DNA of 26,626 bases, taken from the NCBI GenBank assembly GCA_041685935.1, contig JAWLES010000010.1, forward strand, positions 1-26,626. Direction: 5' to 3'. The position numbers were made by a program, and so were the translations under genes. Each line of letters opens with the position of its first letter. Positions within the stretch are counted from its first letter, which is position 1. The notes below the pieces were generated by a model. That model did not search any database. It was not told the origin of the DNA and worked only from the letters and a program-made list of their open reading frames with translations. Positions 7,611-15,943 of this stretch are shown here, one piece after another. This stretch comes from JAIPEK01 sp041685935 (GTDB taxonomy: Bacteria; Desulfobacterota; Desulfobacteria; Desulfobacterales; Desulfobacteraceae).

Positions 7611-8456
7611 TCAATCCAGCCCTTCCAACTTCTTTTCAGCGATTTCCGCCTCTTTTGAATCAGGATACTTTTTTATCAGCTCATTGAGAATCAGCCTGGC
7701 GTTCGCATTCTCCCCCAGCTTGGAAAACGCATATCCCTGCTTCAGGAAAGCGGCAGAAACCTTGTTTCCATCTTCATAGTCCTCTATGACTTTCTGGTAT
7801 TCAAGGATGGCTTTTTCGTACCATTCTTCCCGGTAATACGAATCCGCAATCCAGAATCTGGCATTGTCGGCTTTATCCGAATCCTCATACTTTTTCAGAA
7901 ACTCTTCAAATACCCCCCTTGCCTGTTCAAACTTTTGATCGTCAAAAAGCTTTTTTGCCCGGTTGTATACAGACTCCGGCGTATCAGTCTCTTTGCTTTC
8001 CTCCGATTCATCTTCTGACCCGGAAGCTCCGGGTTCAAACCCCATATACTCCTCAAGCGCTCTTATCTTTTGCCGGTTTTCATCAAGCTGCCGGTTAAGG
8101 CTCTCGATTTCCTCCTCTCTCTCCTGCAGCTCGTTTTGGCTGAGTGTTTCAAGTTTATGACCTGATTCTTCTATAACCCCTCTCAAGCTGCGTACCTGAA
8201 GTTTCAGGTTGTGCAGATCAGCCTTAAGGGATGCATTGTTTTCCTTAATGGTTTTTGTATTGGCCCGGACGGCTTCATCCATCCGGGTAAATTTTTCTTC
8301 AGCTGCCTTATCCTTGCGGGCCTGCCTTGCATTCTCCATTTCAAGCGCCGTGATTCTGTTTTCCAGCATATTCACCCGGTCAGGCATCACACAGCCAGTA
8401 ACGGCAACGCACAGGAAAAGAACTGCCAGACCCGTACCATGGATTTTATTTTTCAT
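7611..8456 (-). CDS. cpoB: Tol-Pal associated periplasmic TPR protein CpoB/YbgF (lipoprotein form)
   Basis: The protein has a lipoprotein signal with lipobox VTGC (Cys22). A long coiled-coil region (about 26-120) follows, then an acidic linker, then tetratricopeptide repeats (about 155-281: AKKLFDDQKFEQARGVFEEF, then FWIADSYYREEWYEKAILEY). CpoB/YbgF coordinates peptidoglycan synthesis with outer-membrane constriction through TolA. The classic Gammaproteobacterial protein is not a lipoprotein, so the Cys is a variation. ATG at 8456 is chosen over an upstream GTG at 8462 because GGAG sits about 8 nt from the ATG but only 1-2 nt from the GTG. A strong terminator separates it from pal. Confidence 0.9.
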   Translation of the reverse strand: MKNKIHGTGLAVLFLCVAVTGCVMPDRVNMLENRITALEMENARQARKDKAAEEKFTRMDEAVRANTKTIKENNASLKADLHNLKLQVRSLRGVIEESGHKLETLSQNELQEREEEIESLNRQLDENRQKIRALEEYMGFEPGASGSEDESEESKETDTPESVYNRAKKLFDDQKFEQARGVFEEFLKKYEDSDKADNARFWIADSYYREEWYEKAILEYQKVIEDYEDGNKVSAAFLKQGYAFSKLGENANARLILNELIKKYPDSKEAEIAEKKLEGLD

Positions 8457-8470
8457 TGTCACACTCCGCT

Positions 8471-8518
8471 AAAAAAAATCAAGCGCATCCCTGTGTCGGG
8501 CAGGCCGGATGCGCTTGA
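8471..8518 (-). terminator. Strong intrinsic terminator between pal and cpoB
   Basis: A perfect 12-bp inverted repeat (TCAAGCGCATCC at 8479-8490, GGATGCGCTTGA at 8507-8518) with a 16-nt loop is followed on the minus strand by a run of eight T at 8471-8478. It ends about 15 nt before the cpoB start codon, so cpoB-ruvCAB expression needs read-through or an unrecognised promoter. Confidence 0.88.
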
Positions 8519-8541
8519 TAAATATAACCTGGAACAATCGA

Positions 8542-9132
8542 CTATTTTATAACAAAATTGGCACGCCTGTTTTTAGCCCATGCTTCAGGGTTATGGCCCG
8601 GATCAAGCGGTTTTTCCTCACCGAAGCTCACCGTGCTCAGCCTGGATTCGGAAATTCCCATGTTGACCAGAAACTCCTTTGCAGCTTTAGCCCTTCTCTC
8701 GCCGAGCGCAAGGTTGTATTCGGTTGTTCCTCGTTCGTCGCAATGCCCTTCGATCAGGACGCTTTCATCACGATTGTTCTCCAGCCACTCAGCCTTATCT
8801 TTGAGTATTTCCTGAGCCTTGGAGGTCAGCTCTGAACTGTCGAATTCAAAATGAATTTTTTTGTTAACGAATCTTGCCTTTGCAGCCTTTCTCTCCTCTT
8901 CCTTTCTCTGTTCTTCGAGGCGCTGCTCTTCAAGTTTTCTCTGCTTTTCTTTTTCCGCATCAGTCATTTCATCTTCGGTCATTCCGGTGTCGGTATCCTC
9001 TGCACCCTGTTCCGTTTCAACCTGAGTCGCCTCGGGTTCGGAAACAACCGTTTTTTTACCGCAGGAAACCGTAAAAAACAATCCTGCAACCAACAATGCC
9101 GTTAACAGATGTACACTTATTCTCTTTCCCAT
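8542..9132 (-). CDS. pal: Peptidoglycan-associated outer-membrane lipoprotein Pal
   Basis: The 196-residue protein has a lipoprotein signal ending FFTVSC (Cys24). A charged, Glu/Lys-rich stretch that probably forms a helix spans about 36-86. An OmpA-like peptidoglycan-binding domain spans about 88-196, with FEFDSSELTSKAQ and the diaminopimelate-binding motif region EGHCDERGTTEYNLALGERRA. It ends with KNRRANFVIK. Pal anchors the outer membrane to peptidoglycan and binds TolB. The Glu/Lys helix between lipid anchor and domain is longer than in E. coli Pal. It sits between tolB and a terminator as the end of the core tol operon. Confidence 0.96.
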   Translation of the reverse strand: MGKRISVHLLTALLVAGLFFTVSCGKKTVVSEPEATQVETEQGAEDTDTGMTEDEMTDAEKEKQRKLEEQRLEEQRKEEERKAAKARFVNKKIHFEFDSSELTSKAQEILKDKAEWLENNRDESVLIEGHCDERGTTEYNLALGERRAKAAKEFLVNMGISESRLSTVSFGEEKPLDPGHNPEAWAKNRRANFVIK

Positions 9133-9175
9133 ATCTCCTCCTTAGGTTAATAATTAATCAAACCAACATTCAGAA

Positions 9176-10510
9176 TTATTTGCTTACCATTGACCAGTCC
9201 GGGTCCATCTGACTTCCTTTCAGCTTAAGAAGCCGCCGTTGTTCATTACCGCCCGCAGTCATGACATACAGCCTTCGAACTCCGTTTTCCCGGCTGGAAG
9301 TAAATGCTATCATACTTCCGTCAGGGGACCATGCAGGGTCCTCGTTATCCCCTGCGTCTTTGGTGAGCTGGACCGGATATCCCCCGTCCACTCTGATAGT
9401 ATAAATATCAATGGAGCCGTTTTGTACACCCACGTATGCAATCCTGTCACCGTTCGGTGACCACGCAGGAGATGTATTGTAATCCCCTTTAAACGTCAAT
9501 CGTCTTAATTCGCCTGTTTCAAGAGATTTTATATAAATCTGGGGAGACCCTCCCCGGTTTGAAACAAAAGCTATTCTTTTTCCATCGGGTGAAAAAGCCG
9601 GAGAAACATCAATCCCCCAACTGTCAGTTACCTTTTTAATAATTTTTCCCTTACCGGTCAACAAATAAATTTCCTGATCCCCTGAAAAACTCAGGGAGGC
9701 CGCGAGCTCGAAACGCTCCGGATGCCAGTCAGGCGATATGTTCATTCCCTCCTTGTTCACGATCGCCCCTCTTTTCTCCCGGATATTTCTTATATAAAGA
9801 TCCGGTTTTCCCCTGTGATAGGAGGTGTATGCAATCCATTCCGAATTTGAAGAAAAAGCCGGAGAAAGGGCAAGGTTCTTATGATCCGTTATTTTCACGG
9901 GATTGTTTCCGTCAAAATCGCACATGTAAACTTCCTTGTTTCCCCCGGACTTGGAAATAAAAGCAATTTTGCTTCCGAAGATGCCGGGCTTGCCTGTCAG
10001 CGCCAGGGATATCTCGCTGCAGAACCTGTGGACCATGATCCTTATATCCTCCCTGTGTCCGGTATACACCTTCCCGGCCAGCAGGCTTTTTTCAACGGTA
10101 TCAAAGAGCCTCATATACAGGCGCACTCGGTCCTTCTCCAGCTTGATTCCTCCTGTCACCAGAAGCTCGGCACCGATGCCTGTCCAGTCAGGAAAATGAA
10201 GGCTCTTTTTTGTAATGCCGTCTTCTGCCGGCTCTGCCATGAAAGACCGGTCATCAATGATTTTAATGTACCCGGTAAAATCCAGGGCATCCTTTAGAAT
10301 TCCGCGGGCTTTTTCCGCGTCCTCCTTTTCAGAATCCGAACCGGTGAAAAGTTTGAACCGGGGCGCTGCAAGAGGAGTTTTCCTGATAAAGGGATTGCTG
10401 ATGTCAAGATAAGTAATATCATCCGCCATTGCATGGCCCATGCCGAAAACAAACGGAAACAGGGCCGGGATCAGCGCATAAAAAATATGTTTCAAAATTC
10501 GCCTTGTCAT
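9176..10510 (-). CDS. tolB: Tol-Pal system beta-propeller protein TolB
   Basis: The 444-residue protein has a signal peptide (about 1-29, ending GHAMADD). An N-terminal alpha/beta domain (about 33-170) follows. A six-bladed WD40-like propeller (about 175-440) shows repeated 'SPDG..IAFTS.R.G...IY' blades such as FSPDGKRIAFVSNRGGSPQI and WSPDGSMIAFTSSRENG. TolB is periplasmic and binds Pal and TolA. Order and spacing within tolA-tolB-pal fit the operon. Confidence 0.97.
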   Translation of the reverse strand: MTRRILKHIFYALIPALFPFVFGMGHAMADDITYLDISNPFIRKTPLAAPRFKLFTGSDSEKEDAEKARGILKDALDFTGYIKIIDDRSFMAEPAEDGITKKSLHFPDWTGIGAELLVTGGIKLEKDRVRLYMRLFDTVEKSLLAGKVYTGHREDIRIMVHRFCSEISLALTGKPGIFGSKIAFISKSGGNKEVYMCDFDGNNPVKITDHKNLALSPAFSSNSEWIAYTSYHRGKPDLYIRNIREKRGAIVNKEGMNISPDWHPERFELAASLSFSGDQEIYLLTGKGKIIKKVTDSWGIDVSPAFSPDGKRIAFVSNRGGSPQIYIKSLETGELRRLTFKGDYNTSPAWSPNGDRIAYVGVQNGSIDIYTIRVDGGYPVQLTKDAGDNEDPAWSPDGSMIAFTSSRENGVRRLYVMTAGGNEQRRLLKLKGSQMDPDWSMVSK

Positions 10511-10547
10511 TTACTCAAATACCGCCTTTTTATGTTTCGGACAACCG

Positions 10548-11507
10548 TCATGAACCTTTCACTCCCCTGGGGTTGAACCGCATCCCGACATTATAGGAGG
10601 TATGCCCTTCCGGCAGGGGAGAAAACGGAGCCGCCTTTTTGACCGCCCGCACGGCCGACTGGTCCAGATAACGGTTGCCTGATCTCGTCTCAATCCAGAT
10701 ATCAGCTATTTCCCCGTTTTTCAATATTTTTATCACAACAGTCACCACGGGACTGTTTTCGTTTTCTTCGATCCTGGCAAGCCTGGAGTTGAAGACCCAG
10801 TTCTGCTGGACAGCCACGGCAAGCATCTGGTTATAAATGGAAATCGCTGTATTACCGCCCCTGCCTGTTTCTGATTTTTCATCCCCTGAAGAACCGCTTC
10901 CTTCTTCCCTGCCGGCTTCAACCTCTTTTTCCAGCCTCTGCAAAGCTTGCTTCAGCTGGTCATCAGACTGTTTTTCCACGGTTTTTTCCATTGTTTCCCT
11001 TGCAGCCTCGATCACCTTTTCCGGCTCATAGGTTTTCTTTTTCAGAGAAGATTTTTCTTTCTTATCTTCATCCTTTTTTTCCTCTTTTTTTTCAGCAATC
11101 AGTTTTTCCAGATTCTCAGGTTTCGACTTCAGGCTTATATCGGGCTTTATTACCCTGGGGCTGCGATCAGGCTCAGGGTCAGACGGTTTTTCTTCAGACA
11201 CCTGTTTGTCTTCAGACACCTGTTTGTCTTCAGCAGCAGTCTGCGTCGTATTTTCAGCAGGTGCGGAATCACCTGGAGCATCCGCAGCCGGCTGGTCGGA
11301 AGAATCCGGGGAATAGGATACCAGATCCACCTGAACCGCAGGAGGTGTTTCTTCCCTTGGCACATCAAAGCGCTGGATGGCCAGCAGGGAAAGGAGAAAA
11401 ACAAAGTGCAGCAGAACAGACGCTCCGGCAAAAACAATCCAGGCTTTTCCGGTTTGTGACGGCGGCTCTCCCGAAAGATTTTCCCGTTTGTTTTTTAAAG
11501 AAAACAA
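10548..11507 (-). CDS. tolA: TolA/TonB-family energy-transducing envelope protein
   Basis: The 319-residue protein has one N-terminal membrane anchor (about 22-44, WIVFAGASVLLHFVFLLSLL). A long periplasmic stretch rich in Pro, Glu, Lys and Asp follows (about 50-225). The C-terminal TonB/TolA-like domain (about 228-315) contains NGEIADIWIETRSGNRYLDQSAVRAVKKAAPFSPLP. By family knowledge it spans the periplasm and couples TolQR proton flow to TolB and Pal. Its place between tolR and tolB supports TolA over TonB. It carries an 18-bp tandem duplication in the linker. Confidence 0.92.
   Translation of the reverse strand: MFSLKNKRENLSGEPPSQTGKAWIVFAGASVLLHFVFLLSLLAIQRFDVPREETPPAVQVDLVSYSPDSSDQPAADAPGDSAPAENTTQTAAEDKQVSEDKQVSEEKPSDPEPDRSPRVIKPDISLKSKPENLEKLIAEKKEEKKDEDKKEKSSLKKKTYEPEKVIEAARETMEKTVEKQSDDQLKQALQRLEKEVEAGREEGSGSSGDEKSETGRGGNTAISIYNQMLAVAVQQNWVFNSRLARIEENENSPVVTVVIKILKNGEIADIWIETRSGNRYLDQSAVRAVKKAAPFSPLPEGHTSYNVGMRFNPRGVKGS
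11191..11226. repeat. 18-bp tandem duplication inside tolA
   Basis: TCTTCAGACACCTGTTTG occurs twice head to tail (11191-11208 and 11209-11226), followed by a partial third copy TCTTCAG. On the coding strand it encodes a duplicated six-residue unit reading QVSEDK/QVSEEK in the disordered linker, so the frame is kept. Confidence 0.95.
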
Positions 11508-11526
11508 ATCATTCGCCCCTGAAGAA

Positions 11527-11943
11527 TCAAGATTGTTCTTTTTCTTCGGGAAGTGTGATCATCCCGAGGCTGTCAACCCCGGCCTCTTTTATCTTTGAGA
11601 CCACGTTTATCACAATTCCGTACGGGACTTGTTTGTCCGCCCTGAGATAGACATTCCGCTCGCTGAAATTGTCCAGGATACCTTCCAGCCGATCAGTCAG
11701 ATATTCAACATTAATGGATTGATCATTGACATAAACCTTCCTGTCCTCGTCCACCGAGATAATAAGTTTTTCCCGTTCCCCTTTCAAGGGCTTTGATGTG
11801 GCCTTGGGCAGGTCAACGTCAACTCCCTGAACCATCATCGGAGCTGCAACCATAAAGATCACCAGAAGCACCAGCATGACATCCACAAAAGGGGTCACGT
11901 TAATGTCGGACAAAAGCTGGTGGTTATCAGAACCGGTATCCAT
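11527..11943 (-). CDS. tolR: Tol-Pal biopolymer transport protein TolR
   Basis: The 138-residue ExbD/TolR protein starts with a short cytoplasmic tail and the signature LLSDINVTPFVDVMLVLLVIF, which carries the proton-path Asp in the single membrane helix (about 17-38). The periplasmic domain contains LPKATSKPLKGEREKLIISV and YLRADKQVPYG, as in the family. TolR works with TolQ as the proton-driven stator unit. The start codon abuts the tolQ stop directly, indicating coupled translation. Confidence 0.97.
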   Translation of the reverse strand: MDTGSDNHQLLSDINVTPFVDVMLVLLVIFMVAAPMMVQGVDVDLPKATSKPLKGEREKLIISVDEDRKVYVNDQSINVEYLTDRLEGILDNFSERNVYLRADKQVPYGIVINVVSKIKEAGVDSLGMITLPEEKEQS

Positions 11944-12669
11944 TTATACCTCCCTTTGCCGCTGAAGGTCCCGCTCAACGATATTCAGGAAATCTGATGA
12001 AAACCCCTGCAGTTCACCATCCAGAATCCGGATCTGGTTGATGAAATAGTTGTAGGCGATCACCGACGGAATGGCAACAGCAAGTCCTGCTGCAGTGGCG
12101 ACAAGTGCCTCGGAAATTCCCGGAGCGACCACGGCAAGGCTTGCCGACCCGCTGACACCGATCCCCTGGAAGGTATTCATGATGCCCCATACGGTCCCGA
12201 AAAGCCCGATAAACGGCGAAGTGTTGCCTGCAGTAGCCAGGAAAGGTACAAGCTGGGACAGGCGCCTTACTTCAATACTGCCGGCCCTCCTGAGACTCCG
12301 CTGTACGTTGTTAAGGGTCTGAACGGAAGACGTCCGGCCCCTGACGGTTTCCGCCTTGTCAGCGGCTCCATGCGACTGCCCCCCCTCGTTGAGCTTGGCA
12401 AGCTCCAGATAGCCGGTCATGAAAATCCTGGCCACGGGACTGGTTTTCAGGGCTCTTGCCTTGGAAAAAGCCTCCTTCATTGTCTTGCACTGCCAGAAAA
12501 GGTCGGTGAACTCCTCGGATTCCCGGTAAGCTTTCCTGATATACCTATATTTTATAAAGATGATGGCCCACGTGGTGATGGAAAAAAACAAAAGCAGCAG
12601 CAGCACGATTTTCACCACGGTTCCCGCTTCGCTCAACAGATAAAAAAAGCCGAGTGTATCAGAACTCAT
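11944..12669 (-). CDS. tolQ: Tol-Pal proton channel protein TolQ
   Basis: The 241-residue MotA/TolQ/ExbB-type protein has a first membrane helix at about 14-36 (VVKIVLLLLLFFSITTWAIIF). Two further helices carry the conserved LSQLVPFLATAGNTSPFIGLFGTVWGIMNTF and VVAPGISEALVATAAGLAVAIPSVIAYN. It is the inner-membrane pentamer of the Tol motor. GGAG sits 7 nt before the ATG. It is the first gene of tolQRAB-pal, downstream of the groEL terminator, and probably has its own promoter. Confidence 0.97.
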   Translation of the reverse strand: MSSDTLGFFYLLSEAGTVVKIVLLLLLFFSITTWAIIFIKYRYIRKAYRESEEFTDLFWQCKTMKEAFSKARALKTSPVARIFMTGYLELAKLNEGGQSHGAADKAETVRGRTSSVQTLNNVQRSLRRAGSIEVRRLSQLVPFLATAGNTSPFIGLFGTVWGIMNTFQGIGVSGSASLAVVAPGISEALVATAAGLAVAIPSVIAYNYFINQIRILDGELQGFSSDFLNIVERDLQRQREV

Positions 12670-12728
12670 ACATGTTCTCCAGTTTCACATATCCTCAATT
12701 TTCAGTCATTTTTCATGTTAAGATGTTA

Positions 12729-12755
12729 CGTATATGACCTTGAGCCTCATGTCAA
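12729..12755 (-). promoter_or_regulatory. Possible promoter for the tol operon
   Basis: The minus strand has TTGACA at 12750-12755 and TATACG at 12729-12734, about 60 bp upstream of tolQ. The spacer is only 15 nt, shorter than optimal, so this is tentative. A promoter in this gap is expected because the groESL terminator lies just upstream. Confidence 0.4.
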
Positions 12756-12803
12756 GGCCTTTATATTAAAGTTAAGGGGATGCTGCCGGCGTCAGCCGCT
12801 CCG

Positions 12804-12839
12804 AAAAAAAAACCCCTGCACCGGAAAACGGCGCAAGGG
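12804..12839 (-). terminator. Intrinsic terminator of groES-groEL
   Basis: On the minus strand an 11-bp stem (CCCTTGCGCCG paired with CGGTGCAGGGG, two wobble pairs) with a 5-nt loop is followed by nine T. It starts 34 bp after the groEL stop and clearly ends the chaperonin transcript before tolQ. Confidence 0.88.
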
Positions 12840-12873
12840 CTCAATATCAAAAGTAAAAATGAAAGTTACATTT

Positions 12874-14523
12874 TTACATCATACCAGGCATTCCGCCCAT
12901 TCCGCCGGGCATTCCGCCGCCGCCTGCAGGCATTCCTCCGCCTTCATTATCTTCAGGCTTATCCGCTATCATCGCTTCTGTGGTGAGCATCACGGATGCA
13001 ACGCTTCCAGCGTTCTGGAGTGCGAAACGCACAACTTTTTTCGGATCGATTACACCGGCCTTGATCAGGTCTTCATACTTGTCGGTTCTGGCATTGTAAC
13101 CGAACGCGCCTTCACCCTCCTTGACCTTGTTGATGACAACCGCACCTTCGACACCGGCATTGTTTGCAATCATTCTCAGCGGTTCTTCAATGGCTCTTGC
13201 CACTACCTGAACACCAAGCTCTTCCTCCTGGACCAAATCAAGGTCCTTAAGGGCGCCCAGGGTACGAACGAGAGCGACACCGCCGCCGGGAACAACACCT
13301 TCTTCCACTGCCGCACGGGTTGCATTAAGAGCGTCTTCCACCCTGGCCTTTTTCTCTTTCATCTCGGTTTCAGTGGCTGCGCCCACGCTTATGACGGCAA
13401 CGCCGCCGACCAGCTTGGCAAGCCTTTCCTGGAGTTTCTCCCTGTCGTAATCAGACGTGGTCTCCTCAACCTGGGCACGGATCATTTTAACGCGGCCTTC
13501 GAGAGCCTCTTTGGTGCCTGCGCCGTCCACGATGGTGGTATTGTCCTTGTCTATATTCACGTTCTTGGCCTGTCCGAGATCGTTTACGGTCAGGCTCTCA
13601 AGCTTGAGCCCTACATCTTCGGAAACGACCTGTCCACCGGTTAAAACCGCGATGTCTTCGAGCATGGCTTTTCTTCTGTCACCGAATCCGGGCGCCTTTA
13701 CAGCAGCAACGTTCAAGGTACCTCTCAGCCGGTTCACAACCAGTGTGGCAAGGGCTTCGCCTTCAATATCCTCTGCTATGATTACAAGCGGCTTTCCTGT
13801 CTTGGCGATCTCCTCGAGTACCGGGAGAAGGTCTTTCATGCTGCTGATCTTTTTGTCGCAGATCAGGATGTAAGCATCCTCGAGCTCGGCCACCATCTTT
13901 TCATTGTCCGTAACAAAGTAGGGAGAGAGGTACCCGCGGTCGAACTGCATGCCCTCGACAACCTCAAGGGTTGTTTCCATGGCCTTGGCTTCCTCTACGG
14001 TGATAACACCCTCTTTGCCGACCTTGTTCATGGCCTCGGCAATAATATTTCCGATGGTTTCATCATTGTTGGCAGAAATGGTTCCGATCTGCGCGATTTC
14101 ATTCTGGTCCTTGGTGGGATGGGTGATGCTTGAAAGCTCGTCGACTATTTTTTCAACCGCCTTGTCAATTCCCCTTTTAATACCCATGGGGCTGTTTCCG
14201 GCTGCAACCAGTTTCTGACCCTCTTCATAGATGGATCTGGCAAGAACCGTGGCAGTGGTTGTACCATCACCGGCCATGTCACTGGTTTTGCTGGAAACCT
14301 CTTTTACCATCTGGGCTCCCATGTTTTCAAACTTGTCTTCAAGTTCGATTTCCTTGGCAACGGTAACACCGTCCTTGGTAACCGTGGGAGAACCCCATGA
14401 TTTCTCTATAACCACGTTTCTTCCCTTGGGTCCCAGTGTTACCACAACTGAATCCGCGAGAGTCTGAACGCCTCTCAGCATCGCTTCACGGGCTTTGGCA
14501 GCATATTTAATCTCTTTAGCCAT
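12874..14523 (-). CDS. groEL: 60 kDa chaperonin GroEL
   Basis: The 549-residue protein is a complete GroEL. It has VVVTLGPKGRNVVIEKSWG near the N-terminus and the ATPase motif DMAGDGTTTATVLA. The apical-domain stretch DRGYLSPYFVTD and the segment RAAVEEGVVPGGGVALVR follow. The C-terminus is the Gly-Met-rich tail ending GGMGGMPGMM. With GroES it folds newly made or stress-damaged proteins in the cytoplasm. It follows groES by 71 bp and ends at a strong terminator. Confidence 0.99.
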   Translation of the reverse strand: MAKEIKYAAKAREAMLRGVQTLADSVVVTLGPKGRNVVIEKSWGSPTVTKDGVTVAKEIELEDKFENMGAQMVKEVSSKTSDMAGDGTTTATVLARSIYEEGQKLVAAGNSPMGIKRGIDKAVEKIVDELSSITHPTKDQNEIAQIGTISANNDETIGNIIAEAMNKVGKEGVITVEEAKAMETTLEVVEGMQFDRGYLSPYFVTDNEKMVAELEDAYILICDKKISSMKDLLPVLEEIAKTGKPLVIIAEDIEGEALATLVVNRLRGTLNVAAVKAPGFGDRRKAMLEDIAVLTGGQVVSEDVGLKLESLTVNDLGQAKNVNIDKDNTTIVDGAGTKEALEGRVKMIRAQVEETTSDYDREKLQERLAKLVGGVAVISVGAATETEMKEKKARVEDALNATRAAVEEGVVPGGGVALVRTLGALKDLDLVQEEELGVQVVARAIEEPLRMIANNAGVEGAVVINKVKEGEGAFGYNARTDKYEDLIKAGVIDPKKVVRFALQNAGSVASVMLTTEAMIADKPEDNEGGGMPAGGGGMPGGMGGMPGMM

Positions 14524-14594
14524 ATCTAAACGCCTCCATTCATATTGAATTTTTTAATATTGATATCTGTACCGTAAAAATGATCAGGTCCGGA

Positions 14595-14885
14595 TTATCC
14601 TTCTATAACACCGAGGACATCATCCTGACGCATGATAAGATACTCGTTTCCATCGATTTTCACCTCTGTGCCGCCATACTTGCTGAAAAGGATATGATCC
14701 CCGACTTTAATCTCCATGGGCAGAAGGGTTCCATCCTCTCCCATCCTGCCCTTGCCTGCGGCAATAACCTTTCCTTCAATCGGCTTTTCCTTGGCGGTAT
14801 CCGGAATAATAATTCCGCCTTTGGTCTGCTCTTTTTCCTCAATCCGCTCAACAAGAATTCGATCCTGCAGTGGCCGTAAACTCAT
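14595..14885 (-). CDS. groES: 10 kDa co-chaperonin GroES
   Basis: The 96-residue protein begins SLRPLQDRILVERIEEKEQTKGG and contains GKVIAAGKGRM and VGDHILFSKYGGTEVKIDG. These cover the mobile loop and beta-barrel of GroES, the heptameric lid of GroEL. AGGAGG lies about 8 nt before the ATG. It lies 87 bp downstream of the fmdB-like gene. No CIRCE inverted repeat is visible in that gap. Confidence 0.99.
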   Translation of the reverse strand: MSLRPLQDRILVERIEEKEQTKGGIIIPDTAKEKPIEGKVIAAGKGRMGEDGTLLPMEIKVGDHILFSKYGGTEVKIDGNEYLIMRQDDVLGVIEG

Positions 14886-14972
14886 AATTCTAACCTCCTT
14901 AACTGATAATAAACAGTAATGTTAAATGTTAATGTTAATTGTTCGTGATCTATATATGGATATAAAGCTTCG

Positions 14973-15278
14973 TTATTTGGACTCGTCCGTTGTTTTCGGT
15001 GCCGAAGCTGAAGCTTTATCTTTGGTTCCGCAGGCAGTCCCCTCGCTGGACGAGGAGGTTTCGGGTTTATCGGAACCCTCTGGTGCGGCTGAATTTGAAG
15101 ATCCTCCGTAATCGGTGACATACCATCCCGAGCCTTTCAGATGAAAAGTGCTCTGGGATATCAGTTTCTTCATCCCCCCTTTACAGCTCGGACACTCCTG
15201 AAGCGGGGGATCTGATATTTTCTGCAATGCTTCTTCCACTCTTCCGCATTCTTTGCACTGGTATTCATACACTGGCAT
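14973..15278 (-). CDS. FmdB-family zinc-ribbon regulatory protein
   Basis: The 101-residue protein has the FmdB/CxxC domain at about 1-50. It starts MPVYEYQCKECG, has paired CxxC motifs at Cys8/Cys11 and Cys29/Cys32, and continues with FHLKGSGWYVTDYG. The last half is a Ser, Thr, Lys and Glu-rich tail that is probably disordered. FmdB proteins are poorly understood; the founding member was proposed to regulate formamidase genes in Methylophilus. GGAG lies 8 nt before the ATG. It lies upstream of groES in the same direction. Confidence 0.88.
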   Translation of the reverse strand: MPVYEYQCKECGRVEEALQKISDPPLQECPSCKGGMKKLISQSTFHLKGSGWYVTDYGGSSNSAAPEGSDKPETSSSSEGTACGTKDKASASAPKTTDESK

Positions 15279-15379
15279 AATACTGTCTCCAAATGACTAA
15301 TGTGATTTCATGTCCGTTGTCTCAAATCAAAAATAAAATAGTCAGTCTTTCCCGGTTGTCAAGGCAGGCAATAAAAAAA

Positions 15380-15928
15380 TCAGGAATTTTGAATCCGCCA
15401 TTTTTCAAAGTATTCACTGACACCGCTTATTCCTGGCACGGAAACCCTTTCGAGTATGGCGCACGTAATGTCATGCACCTTCCTCTCTTCTGCAAGCTCA
15501 TTCTCGGGTGAGGATGATTTCTCATACATCCTGTGAAACCTTGAAAATCTCACGATGTGGACAAGTTCATGAACCATTACATATATAAGAAAAGGTAAAA
15601 GGTGCAGAGACTCCCGTTTTTCAACCGCTTTCAGAACAGCATCGTCCTGGATGCATATGATATAATAGGTAAAAGCTGACGAGCTTAAATATTCATCATT
15701 TTTCCTGGCTTCATACTTCACCACCTGGGCAAAGGGGCCGCAGACCGTCTCATGTTCGGCAAGGTCCTTTGCAGTAAGCACCTCGTATCTGCTGTGAAGC
15801 CACTGGGCCGAGGACATTTTATAATAATTGCTCACAAGCTCCTCTGCAAGCATTACCGCCTCTTCCACGGTTTTAAGCTGTGCTGGAGAAAACCGACTCA
15901 ATAAAATTGCATCCCTCTTTTCAGTCAA
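15380..15928 (-). CDS. Putative HExxH zinc metalloprotease, uncharacterised
   Basis: No named family is recognised. The 182-residue protein contains HELVH at 120-124, the HExxH zinc and catalytic motif, in a helix-like context (FLIYVMVHELVHIVRFSRF). Glu147 or Glu148 in the following ENELAEERKVHDIT helix could be a third ligand, as in gluzincin-type enzymes. There is no signal peptide, so it is probably cytoplasmic. The frame opens with TTG at 15928 without a well-spaced ribosome binding site; no ATG or GTG lies between it and the upstream in-frame stop near 15953, and the first internal ATG (codon 26) would shorten it. The true start is therefore uncertain. It is transcribed divergently from the bS22-like gene. 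Confidence 0.75.
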   Translation of the reverse strand: MTEKRDAILLSRFSPAQLKTVEEAVMLAEELVSNYYKMSSAQWLHSRYEVLTAKDLAEHETVCGPFAQVVKYEARKNDEYLSSSAFTYYIICIQDDAVLKAVEKRESLHLLPFLIYVMVHELVHIVRFSRFHRMYEKSSSPENELAEERKVHDITCAILERVSVPGISGVSEYFEKWRIQNS

Positions 15929-15943
15929 AACCTGATAAAAAAT

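Noticed and set aside
12370..13644. Long plus-strand open frame (424 codons) opposite groEL and tolQ
   Set aside because: It is antisense to two certain genes, has no recognisable domain, and results from codon bias of groEL on the other strand.
14886..14972. Possible CIRCE operator before groES
   Set aside because: No TTAGCACTC-N9-GAGTGCTAA or close variant is present on either strand of the gap.
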